Assembly: GCF_030345795.1 (NCBI RefSeq)
Contig: NZ_JAUALB010000016.1
Coordinates: forward strand, 1 to 40,334
DNA: 40,334 nt
DNA from: Micromonospora sp. WMMA1363
GTDB lineage: Bacteria > Actinomycetota > Actinomycetes > Mycobacteriales > Micromonosporaceae
Direction: 5' to 3'
The notes beneath the pieces are model-generated. The model did no database searches, was not told where the DNA came from, and saw only the letters and a program-made list of their open reading frames with translations. Shown here piece by piece: positions 1 to 9,368 of the stretch (positions are counted from its first letter, which is position 1; every line of letters starts with the position of its first letter). A program made the position numbers and the translations under genes.

Positions 1-97
1 CGTTGGCGGCGTTTGCGCAGCTAAATAGGACCGCAGATGCGGTCAGACGTCAGAGTAGATGATCGTCCATCGCAGACTTCTGCACTCGTGGCGGTAG

Positions 98-356
98 ATG
101 ATCTTTCGGGGGTGGGCGGCGGGCCTGGATGACCTGATGGCGCGGATCGTGGCGGTTCCGGCGGGTGGGGCCACGTCGGCGGGCACGGGCATACGTGCTG
201 GGCCTGCTGTCGCCGCTGGCCGGCAAGAATGGCTGGACCTGGCCGAGGCGGCCGGGGAGACACACCTGACGGCATGCAACGGCTGCTCAACAGGACGGCG
301 TGGGACGCCGACGCGGTCCGCGACGACCTGCGTGACTACGTCGCAGCGCATCTCGG
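98..356 (+). pseudogene. IS701-like transposase, N-terminal remnant
   Basis: The start at ATG 98 reads [13 protein letters not shown] and, when frames are joined, continues through pieces such as [23 protein letters not shown] and [20 protein letters not shown], which is the usual N-terminus of actinobacterial IS701-type DDE transposases. At least two single-base losses are visible (near 230 and near 266), with more in the 150-200 region. The catalytic core is absent because IS256 copy 1 begins at 357. Bases 1-97 hold only the likely upstream end of this element and a small hairpin (29-44, arms GACCGCA/TGCGGTC). Family assignment is from sequence pattern only. Confidence 0.6.
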
Positions 357-1723
357 GGGACTGTACAAATAACGGCTGATCGACCGATCAAGGGAGAGAC
401 GCCAGATGACGACCGAGACCACGGGACAGCCGGCGTGGAGCGGTGGGTGCGGTCACGGATGAGCAGTTGATCGCGATGCTGGTCGATCGGGCTCGTGGTG
501 ACGGGTTGAAGCTGACCGGCGAGGGTGGGTGCTGCAGAGCAGCTGACGAAGCGGGTCCTCGAGTCGGCGTTGGATGGGGAGATCACCGACCACGTCGGCT
601 ACGACAAGCACGACCCGGCGGGTCGGGGTAGCGGGAACACCCGTAACGGCAGCCGGACCAAGACGGTGCTCACCGACGTCGGGCCGGTCGAGGTGCGGGT
701 CCCACGCGACGCCGCCGGGACGTTCGAGCCGCAGATCGTGCGTAAGCGGCAGCGGCGTCTGACCGGCGTCGACGACATGGTCCTGTCGCTGTCGGCCAAG
801 GGCCTGACCCACGGCGAGATCGCCGCGCACCTGGCTGAGGTCTACGGCGCTGAGGTGTCGAAGCAGACCATCTCCACGATCACCGACAAGGTCATGGACG
901 GCATGGCCGAGTGGCAGAACCGGCCCCTGGACCGGGTCTACCGGTCGTGTTCATCGACGCCATCAACGTCAAGAATCAGGGACGGTCAGGTCGCGAACCG
1001 GCCGATCTACCTCGCGATGGCGGTCACCGTCGACGGCCACCGCGACATCCTCGGTATCTGGGCCGGTGACGGCGGCGAGGGCGCCAAGTACTGGCTGCAC
1101 GTGCTCACCGAGTTGAAGAACCGCGGCGTGGCCGACGTGCTGATGCTGGTCTGTGACGGGCTCAAGGGACTGCCGGAGACGGTGGAGACGGTGTGGCCGC
1201 GCACGATCGTGCAGACGTGTGTGGTGCACCTGCTGCGCAACTCGTTCCGCTACGCCGCCCGGCAGGACTGGGACAAGATCGCCAAAGCGCTGCGGCCGGT
1301 CTACACCGCGGCGACCGAGGACGCCGCCACCGAGCGGTTCCTCGAGTTCGCCGAGGCGTGGGGCCGTAAGTATCCGGCGATCGTGAAGCTGTGGGAGAAC
1401 GCGTGGGCGGAGTTCGTGCCGTTCCTCGCCTTCGACGTGGAGATCCGCAAGGTCATCTGCTCCACGAACGCGATCGAGTCCGTCAACGCCCGTATCCGCA
1501 GGGCCGTGCGAGCTCGTGGCCACTTCCCGAACGAGCAGGCCGCACTCAAGTGCGTCTACATGGCCTTGATGAGCCTCGACCCGACCGGAGCCGGCCGCCG
1601 ACGCTGGACCATACGCTGGAAAGCACCACTGAACGCCTTCCAGATCGCCTTCGAAGGCCGGCTCACCCCGGCCAACAACTGACCACCTCAACAACCAAGA
1701 TCAGCCGTTAACTTGACACTCCC
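357..1723 (+). mobile_element. IS256-family insertion sequence, copy 1
   Basis: The left end (GGGACTGTACAAATAACGG...) and right end (...TTAACTTGACACTCCC) form imperfect inverted repeats sharing TAACGGCTGATC. The element is 1367 bp against 1371 bp for copy 2 at 19436-20806. The left flank is an IS701 remnant and the right flank is a solo IS1380 end. No target duplication is seen, so the two flanks probably do not come from one original insertion. Confidence 0.85.
406..1682 (+). pseudogene. IS256-family transposase, frameshifted copy
   Basis: This would be the DDE transposase that moves the element by cut-and-paste or copy-paste. The ATG at 406 lies at the same offset from the IS end as in intact copy 2. 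The frame is broken between 430 and 540 by several one- to three-base indels, by a lost C near 943 and by an extra A near 975. The longest open frame (525-1682) keeps the second catalytic region (VCDGLKGLPE) and the C-terminal CSTNAIESVNARIRR motif with the catalytic Glu. I found no substitutions relative to copy 2, only indels, so these may be sequencing errors rather than real inactivation. Confidence 0.8.
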
Positions 1724-1745
1724 TATCCCTATCCGCGGATCCGGG
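1724..1745. mobile_element. solo terminal end of the IS1380 A/B element
   Basis: These 22 bases (TATCCCTATCCGCGGATCCG plus GG) are the reverse complement of the left end of the IS1380 copies at 9719 and 13289. They are followed by TCTGA, the same 5-mer that flanks the other copies. The rest of the element is missing and replaced by IS256 copy 1, implying an insertion of IS256 close to this end followed by a deletion, or a recombination. Confidence 0.75.
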
Positions 1746-2142
1746 TCTGAACAGATGAACGCGGATCCCGATGACTGTCAGCAGCGCGGTCGAGGCCCGC
1801 TGACCCCACTCGGCGAGCTCGTCAATGCTCTTCGCGCCCGAGACGACCCCGCAGGCGCACACCAGCAGGATCGCGGTCAGCGAGTACCACCGGCCCCGCC
1901 GGGAACGCGGGTCGGGCACCGAATCGAGGTAAGGCCGCAGGTCGGCGATCCGGCCGGTGTCCAGCGGCCCCAGCTTCACCAGCACGGCAGGGATAGGAGA
2001 AGATGCAACAGCAGGCACGGGCCACCTCGTGATCATCTGGCTTCGACACCACAATGATCACGAAACCCGTGCCTGCCCTGCTATCCACCCCAACCGGTCC
2101 CAACCCGACCAGCCACACAACCCGGAACTTGCAACCGCCCTG
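1746..2142 (-). pseudogene. ISAs1-family transposase, N-terminal fragment
   Basis: Reading leftward from GTG at 2018, the protein contains RIADLRPYLDSVPDPRSRRG and GVVSGAKSIDELAEWGQR, the N-terminal region of ISAs1-type transposases. It is cut at 1746 by the solo IS1380 end, so the DDE core is missing. The outer end of the element appears at 2131-2142, where the minus strand reads CAGGGCGGTTGC, resembling the CAGGGCTGTTGC-type ends of the other ISAs1 copies here. The stretch between 2018 and 2142 is its untranslated left end. Confidence 0.75.
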
Positions 2143-2241
2143 GTCCGGACCCAGCCGCGCCCCGAGAGTGGCCGCCACCCGGGGCAGTGGCACGGCCTCC
2201 AGCCACTCCCAGGCCGGCTGGTCACGACGAAAAGGGCTCAT
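2143..2241 (-). pseudogene. unrecognised N-terminal fragment (33 codons)
   Basis: An ATG at 2241 (minus strand) opens a frame beginning MSPFRRDQPAWEWLEAV and continuing to VAATLGARLGPD, where the ISAs1 end interrupts it. Codon third positions are GC-rich, unlike the AT-rich DNA to the right, which suggests coding. I do not recognise the family; it may be the start of a chromosomal gene or of another IS. Confidence 0.3.
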
Positions 2242-2505
2242 TGCCCAAGAAACGATCTTACTGCATTCGTAATATAAGTACAAATGTAATACAAATCCCG
2301 AGTTCTTGCATATTCATGTTTCGACGAAAAAGTAGTTTAGGTGAGCTAGAGTTCATAGCAGGCAAGGTGCAACCATCTATGGCGATGCGTTGCAGGCCTT
2401 TGGCGTTCACTTCATTCGTTCGGGGAGCAATCAGGGCTTCCCGAAAACGATATGACGCATCAAGACTAAGGCGGCAACCGCAGCCTGTAGGGGGGTGATG
2501 AAGGC
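2242..2505. other. AT-richer leader region upstream of kup
   Basis: No gene is evident. The region is AT-rich near 2260-2300 and contains a 9-bp hairpin at 2419-2445 (arms TTCGGGGAG and CTTCCCGAA, one G-T pair), about 60 bp before the kup start. A c-di-AMP (ydaO) riboswitch was considered because it often precedes kup in actinomycetes, but I could not find its conserved core. Confidence 0.35.
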
Positions 2506-4449
2506 GTGACTACGGGCGGTGGGGCGACGAGTTCGCAGGCATCCGCATCTCCGAGTCACCGGACGGCAGAGGGGTCAGCAAGGCTCACGCTTATGCTGGG
2601 TGCACTAGGTGTCGTATACGGCGACATTGCCACCAACCCAATATATTCGCTGAAGATACTCTTTGCCGCAGACCATAGTTTGTCGTCGAGCGCCTCCGAT
2701 GTATTCGGTGTTATCTCGCTAATCTTTTGGACTATTACCCTGACGGTATCGGTCAACTACATGTTTTTTATGCTACGGGCCGACAACGACGGGGAGGGCG
2801 GGATCATGGCGCTAACGGCTCTGGCCAGACGGGCATTGCGTCGCGCCGATACCAGACACGTAGCTGCAGCTATGGCGCTTGGGGCAATCGGCAGCGCATT
2901 ATATTTCGGCGATAGTGTGATCACGCCGGCAATCTCAGTGCTGTCGGCGATGGAGGGACTCGAAGTTGTCTCTCCGGGATGGTCGGTTGCCGTGCTTCCA
3001 TTGTCGGTAGCGGTCATCATATCACTGTTCATACTGCAACCATGGGGAACAGGGCGTGTGGGATCCATATTTGGACCGGTAATGTTCCTCTGGGTTATCT
3101 GCCTAGGCGTGACCGGCGCTGCTGAGGTGTTCCGTAACCCGGGAATCATAGCCGGGCTATCGCCGACATACGCAGCTTTGCTAATAGTGGAACATCCAGT
3201 CGCCGCGTTCATCGCGATGGGCTCCGTAGTACTGACAATCACCGGCATCGCAGCACTCTACGCCGACCTAAGCAACTTCGGTCTAGTACCGATTCGCCGA
3301 ACCTGGTTCATATTCGTATTCCCTGCGTTAACGCTAAACTATCTTGGCCAAGGCGCGTTGATTTTAAAGATGCCAGATAGCGAGAGTAATCCGTTCTTCA
3401 TGCTGGTACCTAACTGGGCGCGGTTGCCGATGGTTATCCTGGCAACCATGGCCACGATAATCGCGTCCCAGGCCGTGATCTCCGGCTCCTATACGATGGC
3501 GCGCCAGTCCATGGAGTTGGGTTTTTTCCCGCGGCTGAAGATCCGCCATACCTCCCGCCGCAGGTACGGCCAGATCTATATTCCTGCGGTGAACTGGTTT
3601 CTTTTCGCTGCGGTTTTGATAGTGACGCTAGGGTTCGAGTCGTCGACGAAACTAGCCGGTGCGTACGGTGCAGCGGTCACCGTCACACTCTTGATCACGA
3701 CGATTCTGTTTCTGGTCGTCGCCCGGGTCTTGTGGAGCTGGGCCACCCGATGGTTAGTACTATTCGGGGTTGTTTTTGTTGGAATCGAAATCATTTTCTC
3801 CCTTTCAACCCTTCCTAAATTTGTTAACGGTGCCTGGGTGCCGCTGCTTATTGCGATAATATTGTACGCCGTCATGGCGACCTGGCAACGTGGGTCCAGA
3901 ATGGTCACTAGAAAACGGAGTGAACGGGAAGGTAAGCTATCGGACTTTCTTGGCATATTGCGGGACCCGGACCTTCAACGGGTTCAGGGCACTGCCGTCT
4001 TTCCGCACCCGAATAAGGAAACTGTCCCATTGGCGCTACGCGCAAACGTTGCGCATAACCGCGTACGACACGAAAATATAGTGATAGTTTCGGAACGCAT
4101 AGAAGATGTCCCACACATTCCTTTGGATCGACGTCTAGCCATCGACACTCTCGGGGATCCGGGTGACGGAATCACGCACATCTCTGCCACTTTCGGCTTT
4201 CGAGATAATATCGAGTACCCCGAGATTCTGCGCCATGCCGCTAATCACCCTAAAGGCCGAGGAATGACTCTCAATCGGGTCACCTATTTTATCTCACAGA
4301 TTAGGCTAATCAAAACCAGCCGTGCCGGGATGGCTGGTTGGCGCAAAATACTATTTATACGTCTCAACAACAACAGTGCCTCCCAAGCGGAACGGCTACG
4401 CCTTCCCGCAGAGCAGACAATCGTCCTCAGCACCGAGGTCGGTGTTTGA
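2506..4449 (+). CDS. kup: Kup-family potassium uptake transporter
   Basis: This 647-residue membrane protein would bring K+ into the cell with H+, the activity of the KUP/HAK/KT family. The KUP signature is at residues 39-47 as GDIATNPIY; most members have GDIGTSPLY, so two positions differ. Further family blocks are RADNDGEGGIMAL (91-103) and YFGDSVITPAISVLSAMEG (133-151). About twelve hydrophobic segments run to residue ~470, followed by a soluble C-terminal domain, matching the family's usual length. The GTG start at 2506 follows a GGGGGG-rich Shine-Dalgarno stretch at ~2490. Codon use is visibly AT-richer than the flanking IS elements. The gene stands alone, is undamaged and has no other potassium-transport gene beside it. 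Confidence 0.95.
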   Translation: MTTGGGATSSQASASPSHRTAEGSARLTLMLGALGVVYGDIATNPIYSLKILFAADHSLSSSASDVFGVISLIFWTITLTVSVNYMFFMLRADNDGEGGIMALTALARRALRRADTRHVAAAMALGAIGSALYFGDSVITPAISVLSAMEGLEVVSPGWSVAVLPLSVAVIISLFILQPWGTGRVGSIFGPVMFLWVICLGVTGAAEVFRNPGIIAGLSPTYAALLIVEHPVAAFIAMGSVVLTITGIAALYADLSNFGLVPIRRTWFIFVFPALTLNYLGQGALILKMPDSESNPFFMLVPNWARLPMVILATMATIIASQAVISGSYTMARQSMELGFFPRLKIRHTSRRRYGQIYIPAVNWFLFAAVLIVTLGFESSTKLAGAYGAAVTVTLLITTILFLVVARVLWSWATRWLVLFGVVFVGIEIIFSLSTLPKFVNGAWVPLLIAIILYAVMATWQRGSRMVTRKRSEREGKLSDFLGILRDPDLQRVQGTAVFPHPNKETVPLALRANVAHNRVRHENIVIVSERIEDVPHIPLDRRLAIDTLGDPGDGITHISATFGFRDNIEYPEILRHAANHPKGRGMTLNRVTYFISQIRLIKTSRAGMAGWRKILFIRLNNNSASQAERLRLPAEQTIVLSTEVGV

Positions 4450-4453
4450 GTCT

Positions 4454-4476
4454 TCACACGGCGTGCTTGCGTGTGA
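4454..4476 (+). terminator. possible hairpin terminator after kup
   Basis: Five bases after the kup stop, arms TCACACG and CGTGTGA enclose a 9-base loop. There is no T-run afterwards, so a factor-independent terminator is only possible, not shown. From here to 4579 nothing else is recognised. Confidence 0.3.
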
Positions 4477-4579
4477 GGCACTGTCTGTCATCTTCCATAA
4501 TACTCCCAGCTTCCGACCTGGAGGGCCATTCAAAACTCGGTCGACACCCATGGATGTCACGTTGAGTGAGGTTCGAGGG

Positions 4580-6242
4580 CAATGCCACGTAGGCTAGGTT
4601 GATCTTGGGTGTGGCCTGCGGTTTTGTGTGGACTCGCGGGTGGTGCGGCGTGGCGGGGTGGCCGTGGTTCGGCGGGCTGTTTTGATCTCGGGTCATGTCG
4701 GTGGATGTGGTGGATCGTCCGGCGGTGCGGTCGGATCAGGTCACGCTCGGGGTGTTGATCTCGCAGGTGTCGCGGGAGGAGGTCGACGCGGCGGTTGAGG
4801 TGTGCGGGGTGCGGGAGAAGCGGTCGGACGGGAAACTGCCGGCGCATGTGACCGCGTATCTGACGTTGGGGCTGGCGTTGTTCCCCGACGATGACTACAC
4901 CGAGGTCGCGAGCAAGGTCACCGGGTCGTTGGACCGGTTCGGGTGCTGGAGTGCGGGGTGGAGCGTGCCGACGTCCAGCGCCATCACTCAGGCGCGGAAA
5001 CGGTTGGGTCGCCAGGTGTTCGCCGAGGTGTTCGAGCGCACGTGCGGGCCGGTCGCGGGTGAGGCGGGCCCGCACGTGCAGGTGGCCGCGCTGGGCACCG
5101 CGCGGGGGTCTTTCCTGCGCCGGTGGCGGCTGCTGGCGATCGACGGGTTCGAGGTCGACCTGCCCGACAGCGACGAGAACGCGGCCGAGTTGGGGTACGC
5201 CGGGTCGGGGGAAAACCGTTCGGCGTTCCCGAAGGCCCGGGTAGTGGCCCTCGCAGAGTGCGGCACCCACGCCTTCGTCGCCGCCGAGATCGGCGGCTAC
5301 GCCGTGGGAGAGAAGACCCTCGCGCAGCGCCTGTACCCGCGGCTGCGGTCCGACGAACTGCTCACCGCTGACCGGGGGTTCTACTCCTGGCAGGCGTGGG
5401 ATGCCGCCCAGGCCACCGGCGCGGCGTTGCTGTGGCGGACCCCGAACCAGCTCGACCTGCCCGTGGTCAAGGTCCTGTCCGACGGCACCTATCTCACCGT
5501 CCTGATCAAGCCGACTGTCCATGGCGGTCGACGGGAACGGCTCCTCGCAGCCGCCCGCGGCGAGGCTGATCTGACCGACATCAACACTGTTCCCGACGCG
5601 TTCGACGACCAGGGCCTGCCGGTCGTCCACCTCGCCAGAGTGGTCGAGTACGACGTACCCGACCGCGTCGGTAACGGCACCGGCGAACTGATCGCCCTGA
5701 TCACCACAATCATCGACCCCGCCGACGCCCGCGCCGACGAACTGGCCGCCGCGTACCACGAACGCTGGGAGGAAGAAACCGCCAACGACCAGCTCAAAAC
5801 CCACCTCCGTGGTCCCGGACGGGTGCTGCGGTCCCGCCTGCCGGACCTGGCCCATCAGGAGATCTGGGCCTACCTGATCGTCCACCACGCGATCAGCGCA
5901 CTGACCGCGAAAGCGTCCGCCGCCGCTGACCTCGATCCAGATCGGATCTCCTTCACCAAGGCCCTGCGCCTGATCCGCCGCACCGCCACCGGGACGGCGG
6001 ACATTCCCCCCTCAGGACTGGACTGACCGACTACCGACCCACCTTGCCCAGATCGCCGCTCTCCTGATCCCCACCCGACGCGAACGCACCTGCCCCCGCG
6101 CCGTCAAACGCGCCCGCCACAACAGCTACCGCGTCAAGAAACGCGACGAGCCAGCCAGCATCCGCCACCAGGGCTCAGCCACCGTCCACATCTACCGACT
6201 TCAACCCCACGCAGCATGATCAAACTAGGCTACGTGGCATTG
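4580..6242 (+). mobile_element. IS4-family insertion sequence
   Basis: The ends are CAATGCCACGTAGGCTAGG and its near-perfect inverse (CCTAGTTTG / ...TACGTGGCATTG). A 10-bp target duplication GGTTCGAGGG lies at 4570-4579 and 6243-6252, so both boundaries are exact. The duplicated target is the outer left end of the IS5-type element that starts at ~6248, so this IS4 jumped into that element. Confidence 0.9.
4695..6219 (+). pseudogene. IS4-family transposase, C-terminal frameshift
   Basis: This is a DDE transposase with the IS4 N-terminal domain followed by the catalytic core. Visible catalytic blocks are LLAIDGFEVDLPDSDEN (first Asp), LTADRGFYSWQ (second Asp) and YHERWEEETANDQLK (Glu). The frame read from ATG 4695 stops at 6026 after a run of seven C at about 6006-6012. 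With one C fewer, the frame continues (DIPPQDWTDRLPTHL...) through an Arg-rich tail to TGA at 6217-6219, close to the right IS end. All catalytic residues lie before the frameshift, so the short form might still act, or the extra C is a sequencing error. Confidence 0.85.
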
Positions 6243-6247
6243 GGTTC

Positions 6248-7150
6248 GAGGGTGCCCGTGACCCGGGTTGACTGTCCGGAGTAGACGCAGCGGCTGGGAT
6301 CCGATAGATCAGCTTTGTGTGGAAGTTGATCGAGGGTCAGCCGCTGCGCTGTGAAAGTATGACAGGACTCCCGACGGACCGGCTCGCTGACCTGATCGGC
6401 CGGGTTCGCGAGATCGTGGGCGATGAGTGGGAGAAGCCGCCGGTCGGGCGTCCGCACGTGTTGCCGCTGGCCACGGCGGTGATCGCGGTGCTGTTCGGAC
6501 TCCGGCACAACATGCCCGACGAGGTCCTCGGCGAGGTGTTCGGCTGTTCGCAGGCCACGATCACCCGCTATCACCAGATCCTGCAGCCGATCCTGCGCTG
6601 GGTCACCCGTCCTGAGGTCGACCAGCGCCTGGAGCAGACCCGCCGTGACGGTGTGCTGGTTGACGGGTTCGTCGCCCCGGTCGGCGAACGCGAGTCCTAC
6701 CACGGACTGTTCTCCGGCAAGAAACACCTGTCAGGGCAGAACGTGCAGGTCATCGCCAACCTCGATGGCCGCGTCGCCGACGTCGGCGAACCCGTCAACG
6801 GCGCCCGCCACGACGCGGCGGCGTTCTTCATCTCCGGCATCGCCGAACGCTGGGCCAGCCACCTCACCGACGGACCAGGCATGATCGGCGACGGCGGCTA
6901 CCAGGGCACCGGCCCGATCACCCCGCACAAGAAACCACCCGGTGGGGAACTGACCGCCCAGCAAAAGGCGTACAACTACAGCGTCAACCGGCTCCGCGCC
7001 GCCGTCGAACGCGCCATCAGTCATCTGAAGAACTGGAAGATCCTCAAGACCGGCTACCACCGGATCATGACCGACTTCCCCGACGTGTTACGCACCGCCA
7101 CCGCCCTGGAGATCTTCAGAACCGCCGCACCCGGGTTTTGAATGACCCTC
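6248..7150 (+). mobile_element. IS5-type (ISL2-like) insertion sequence
   Basis: The left end GAGGGTGCCCGTGACCCGGGT and right end (inverse GAGGGTCATTCAAAACCCGGG) share GAGGGT and CCCGGGT with different spacing. The right end interrupts an IS3-type transposase within its WYNNQ codons. The left flank is not that IS3 gene, so the original target context has been lost; no duplication is identifiable. Confidence 0.65.
6359..7141 (+). CDS. IS5-type transposase (HTH + DDE superfamily)
   Basis: About 260 residues, intact. An N-terminal helix-turn-helix region (GEVFGCSQATITRYHQIL) is followed by the DDE core: VLVDGFVAPVGE carries the first Asp, MIGDGGYQGTGP the second and RAAVERAISHLKNWKIL the Glu. 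This order is usual for short actinobacterial IS5/ISL2-type transposases. I prefer ATG 6359; an in-frame GTG at 6317 would add 14 residues and cannot be excluded. The gene fills its element and nothing suggests it serves neighbours. Confidence 0.85.
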   Translation: MTGLPTDRLADLIGRVREIVGDEWEKPPVGRPHVLPLATAVIAVLFGLRHNMPDEVLGEVFGCSQATITRYHQILQPILRWVTRPEVDQRLEQTRRDGVLVDGFVAPVGERESYHGLFSGKKHLSGQNVQVIANLDGRVADVGEPVNGARHDAAAFFISGIAERWASHLTDGPGMIGDGGYQGTGPITPHKKPPGGELTAQQKAYNYSVNRLRAAVERAISHLKNWKILKTGYHRIMTDFPDVLRTATALEIFRTAAPGF

Positions 7151-7218
7151 CTGGTTGTTGTACCAGTCGACCCATTCGGAAGTGGCCAGTTCGACCTGGG
7201 CGAGGCTGCGCCACGGAC
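7151..7218 (-). pseudogene. IS3-family transposase fragment
   Basis: The minus strand reads GPWRSLAQVELATSEWVDW followed by YNNQ, a well-known stretch near the C-terminus of IS3-type OrfB integrases. It is cut on one side by the IS5-type element and on the other by intron-like sequence. Only about 22 codons survive. Confidence 0.6.
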
Positions 7219-7268
7219 CGCACGGTTCTGTGGGAGCCGGAGGGTGAGACTCCCTGCGACCACCCGAC
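7219..7268 (+). ncRNA. possible 3' tail of a group II intron
   Basis: GCACGGTTCTGTGGGAGCC resembles the 3' strand of intron domain V, and GGAGGGTGAGACTCCC that follows can form a domain VI-like hairpin. The 5' strand of domain V is missing because the IS3 fragment abuts it. The assignment rests on motif resemblance only. Confidence 0.4.
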
Positions 7269-7391
7269 CCTGAGAGCCGGATTGTACTACTTTAGTAGCT
7301 AAATGATTCTTCCCTCTATGTTGCGGTTGAGGTCCTATAGTCTAGGGGTAGAACCTGCGGTAGGTCCAACGGAAACAAAGAGGTTTGCCAA

Positions 7392-9218
7392 GTGGAAACC
7401 AAGTCGCCATCCTCGAATTCGCTACAGCAAAGCGAGAACACCGACGCGGGTTTTCGTAATCGCCTAAACAGATTCAACATCACGTCGCCGCATCTGTTGG
7501 GCGCGTACGCCCTGATCGCTGATGGGTACCGAGGGGCATTGGTTGGACCGTATGGCGATATTGGCTGGCTATGTGCGCCTGGATGGTCTGACCCCCCGCT
7601 TTTCGGAGATATCCTCGGACCTGGTCTAGGGCATTTCCTGCTTTTCCCGGAGACTCGTCACGTTCATGGAGGGTATTACAACGATGGCTCACTGATCTGG
7701 ATCAACAGATGGGAGGTTGAGAACGCGATTATCGAGTCGCGGGACGCGCTGGCAGCCCCCGGAGATGAAGATCGTGTGGTGCTGCTTCGGCAGATCCGCA
7801 CTCTGGATCGACCGGCTAAGTTCAGGGTGATTCTCAGCCCACGCGCCGACTTTGGGCGCGAATCGGTGGAGGATGTGACTCGCGACGGCGCGTTGTGGCT
7901 TGCTCGGACCGGCGCACTACATCTACGAGTCACTGGCGCAGAACAGCTACGTCCCGACCGTGACGGGCTACTTGAGGGCGAGTTAAAACTATCGGCAAGA
8001 AGCTGGCACGACCTGGTGCTGGAGGTGTCCCCGCGTCCGTTTACTGATCCGCCGTGTCAACCAGGCGAATTATGGCGTGCCACCGAAGAGTACTGGCATC
8101 GTGTGGCACCCAGGTTCGCTGGTCCGGCTCAGCAGGATGCGACTTTGTCCTATGCGATACTGCGCGGGATGACCCGGCCAGGCGGGGGAATGGTCGCGGC
8201 GGCGACCACCTCACTACCCGAACAAGCCCTAGCCGGGCGCAACTACGATTACCGGTATGCTTGGATCCGCGACCAGTCGATGGCCGGTCAAGCGGCAGCC
8301 CTTGTGGGTGCCCATGATCTGTTGGACGACGCGGTCAGCTTCATCACTACCCGGATCCTCGCCGACGGCGATCGGCTGGCTCCAGCCTATACCGCCAGTG
8401 GAAAACCCGTACCACCAGAGACGCGACTGGACTTCCTATCCGGGTACCCCGGCGCACAGCCGCAGACAGGCAACTGGGTACGGAGCCAGTTCCAGTTGGA
8501 CGTGTTCGGTGAGGCTCTGCTGGTCCTTGCAGCCGCAGCGCGGCTGGACCGGATCGACAAGATGGCGTGGCGAGCCGCAGAACAGGCGGCCGACAGTATC
8601 GAAAGGCGTTGGCGCGAGCCGGACAGCGGCATCTGGGAACTGTCAACGCGCCATTGGACTTACCCCCGACTGATCTGCGTCGCCGGACTAAAATCGGTTG
8701 CCCGCGTTGCTTCTGGCGACCAGGCGGGCCGGTGGTCGGCGCTGGCGGATGTCATTTTAGCCGATGCTGCGACTCACGGACTGCACCCACGGGGATACTG
8801 GAAGCAGGCATATGACGATGAACGGGTTGATGCCGCTTTGCTCATGGCAGGCGTCCGTGGCGCACTGCCCGCCGGTGACCCGCGTACTACAAAAACCCTC
8901 AAGGCCGTGCTGGATGAGCTTGGATCGGAAGGATACGTATACCGCTTCCGATCCAACCGACGCCCCCTCGGCGACACCGAGAACGCCTTCCTACTTTGTG
9001 GCTTTGCCGCCGCGCTAGCATGCTGTAAGTCCGGCCGAATGGCAGATGCTAAAAGAATTTTTGAGCGTAATCGGAGTACTTATGGATCACCCGGCCTCTA
9101 CAGCGAGGAGTACGACGTACGGCAACGGCGGCTACGCGGCAACCTGCCGCAAGCGTTCGTGCATGCCCTGATGTTAGAGGCCGCGGCAACCCTAGGGCAG
9201 ATAACTGTATGCGAGTGA
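7392..9218 (+). CDS. GH15-family glycoside hydrolase (glucoamylase/trehalase type)
   Basis: 608 residues, intact. The N-terminal beta domain (residues ~38-70, YALIADGYRGALVGPYGDIG) matches the trehalase-like domain that precedes many bacterial GH15 catalytic domains. The (alpha/alpha)6 catalytic domain shows YDYRYAWIRDQ (285-295), SGIWEL with the likely general-acid Glu416, and SEEYD (571-575) with the likely base, followed by GNLPQAF (583-589). Such enzymes cleave alpha-glucosidic bonds in maltooligosaccharides, glycogen or trehalose; the substrate cannot be read from sequence. No signal peptide, so it is probably cytoplasmic. GTG 7392 is chosen because AAAGAGG lies 9-15 bases upstream. Codon use is AT-richer than the flanking IS elements, like kup. 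No operon partner is present. Confidence 0.92.
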   Translation: METKSPSSNSLQQSENTDAGFRNRLNRFNITSPHLLGAYALIADGYRGALVGPYGDIGWLCAPGWSDPPLFGDILGPGLGHFLLFPETRHVHGGYYNDGSLIWINRWEVENAIIESRDALAAPGDEDRVVLLRQIRTLDRPAKFRVILSPRADFGRESVEDVTRDGALWLARTGALHLRVTGAEQLRPDRDGLLEGELKLSARSWHDLVLEVSPRPFTDPPCQPGELWRATEEYWHRVAPRFAGPAQQDATLSYAILRGMTRPGGGMVAAATTSLPEQALAGRNYDYRYAWIRDQSMAGQAAALVGAHDLLDDAVSFITTRILADGDRLAPAYTASGKPVPPETRLDFLSGYPGAQPQTGNWVRSQFQLDVFGEALLVLAAAARLDRIDKMAWRAAEQAADSIERRWREPDSGIWELSTRHWTYPRLICVAGLKSVARVASGDQAGRWSALADVILADAATHGLHPRGYWKQAYDDERVDAALLMAGVRGALPAGDPRTTKTLKAVLDELGSEGYVYRFRSNRRPLGDTENAFLLCGFAAALACCKSGRMADAKRIFERNRSTYGSPGLYSEEYDVRQRRLRGNLPQAFVHALMLEAAATLGQITVCE

Positions 9219-9368
9219 CTAATCAGGCTTTTCCGGCGGTATCCTTAGACGCTTGGCGCGTCGAGTGCCCGCGGACCGTTCTCTGCGTCTGGTGGAGATG
9301 CCGCAGGTGCCACCCCCGCCCGGGGATCCACCGAACGCTCCGAGCGCGCGACCTGTACGAGCTAGCCC

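Noticed and set aside
969..1694. 241-codon minus-strand frame
   Set aside because: Antisense shadow of the IS256 transposase; it recurs in the same place at copy 2.
2242..2505. c-di-AMP riboswitch ahead of kup
   Set aside because: The conserved core elements of the ydaO motif are not visible; only a simple hairpin is.
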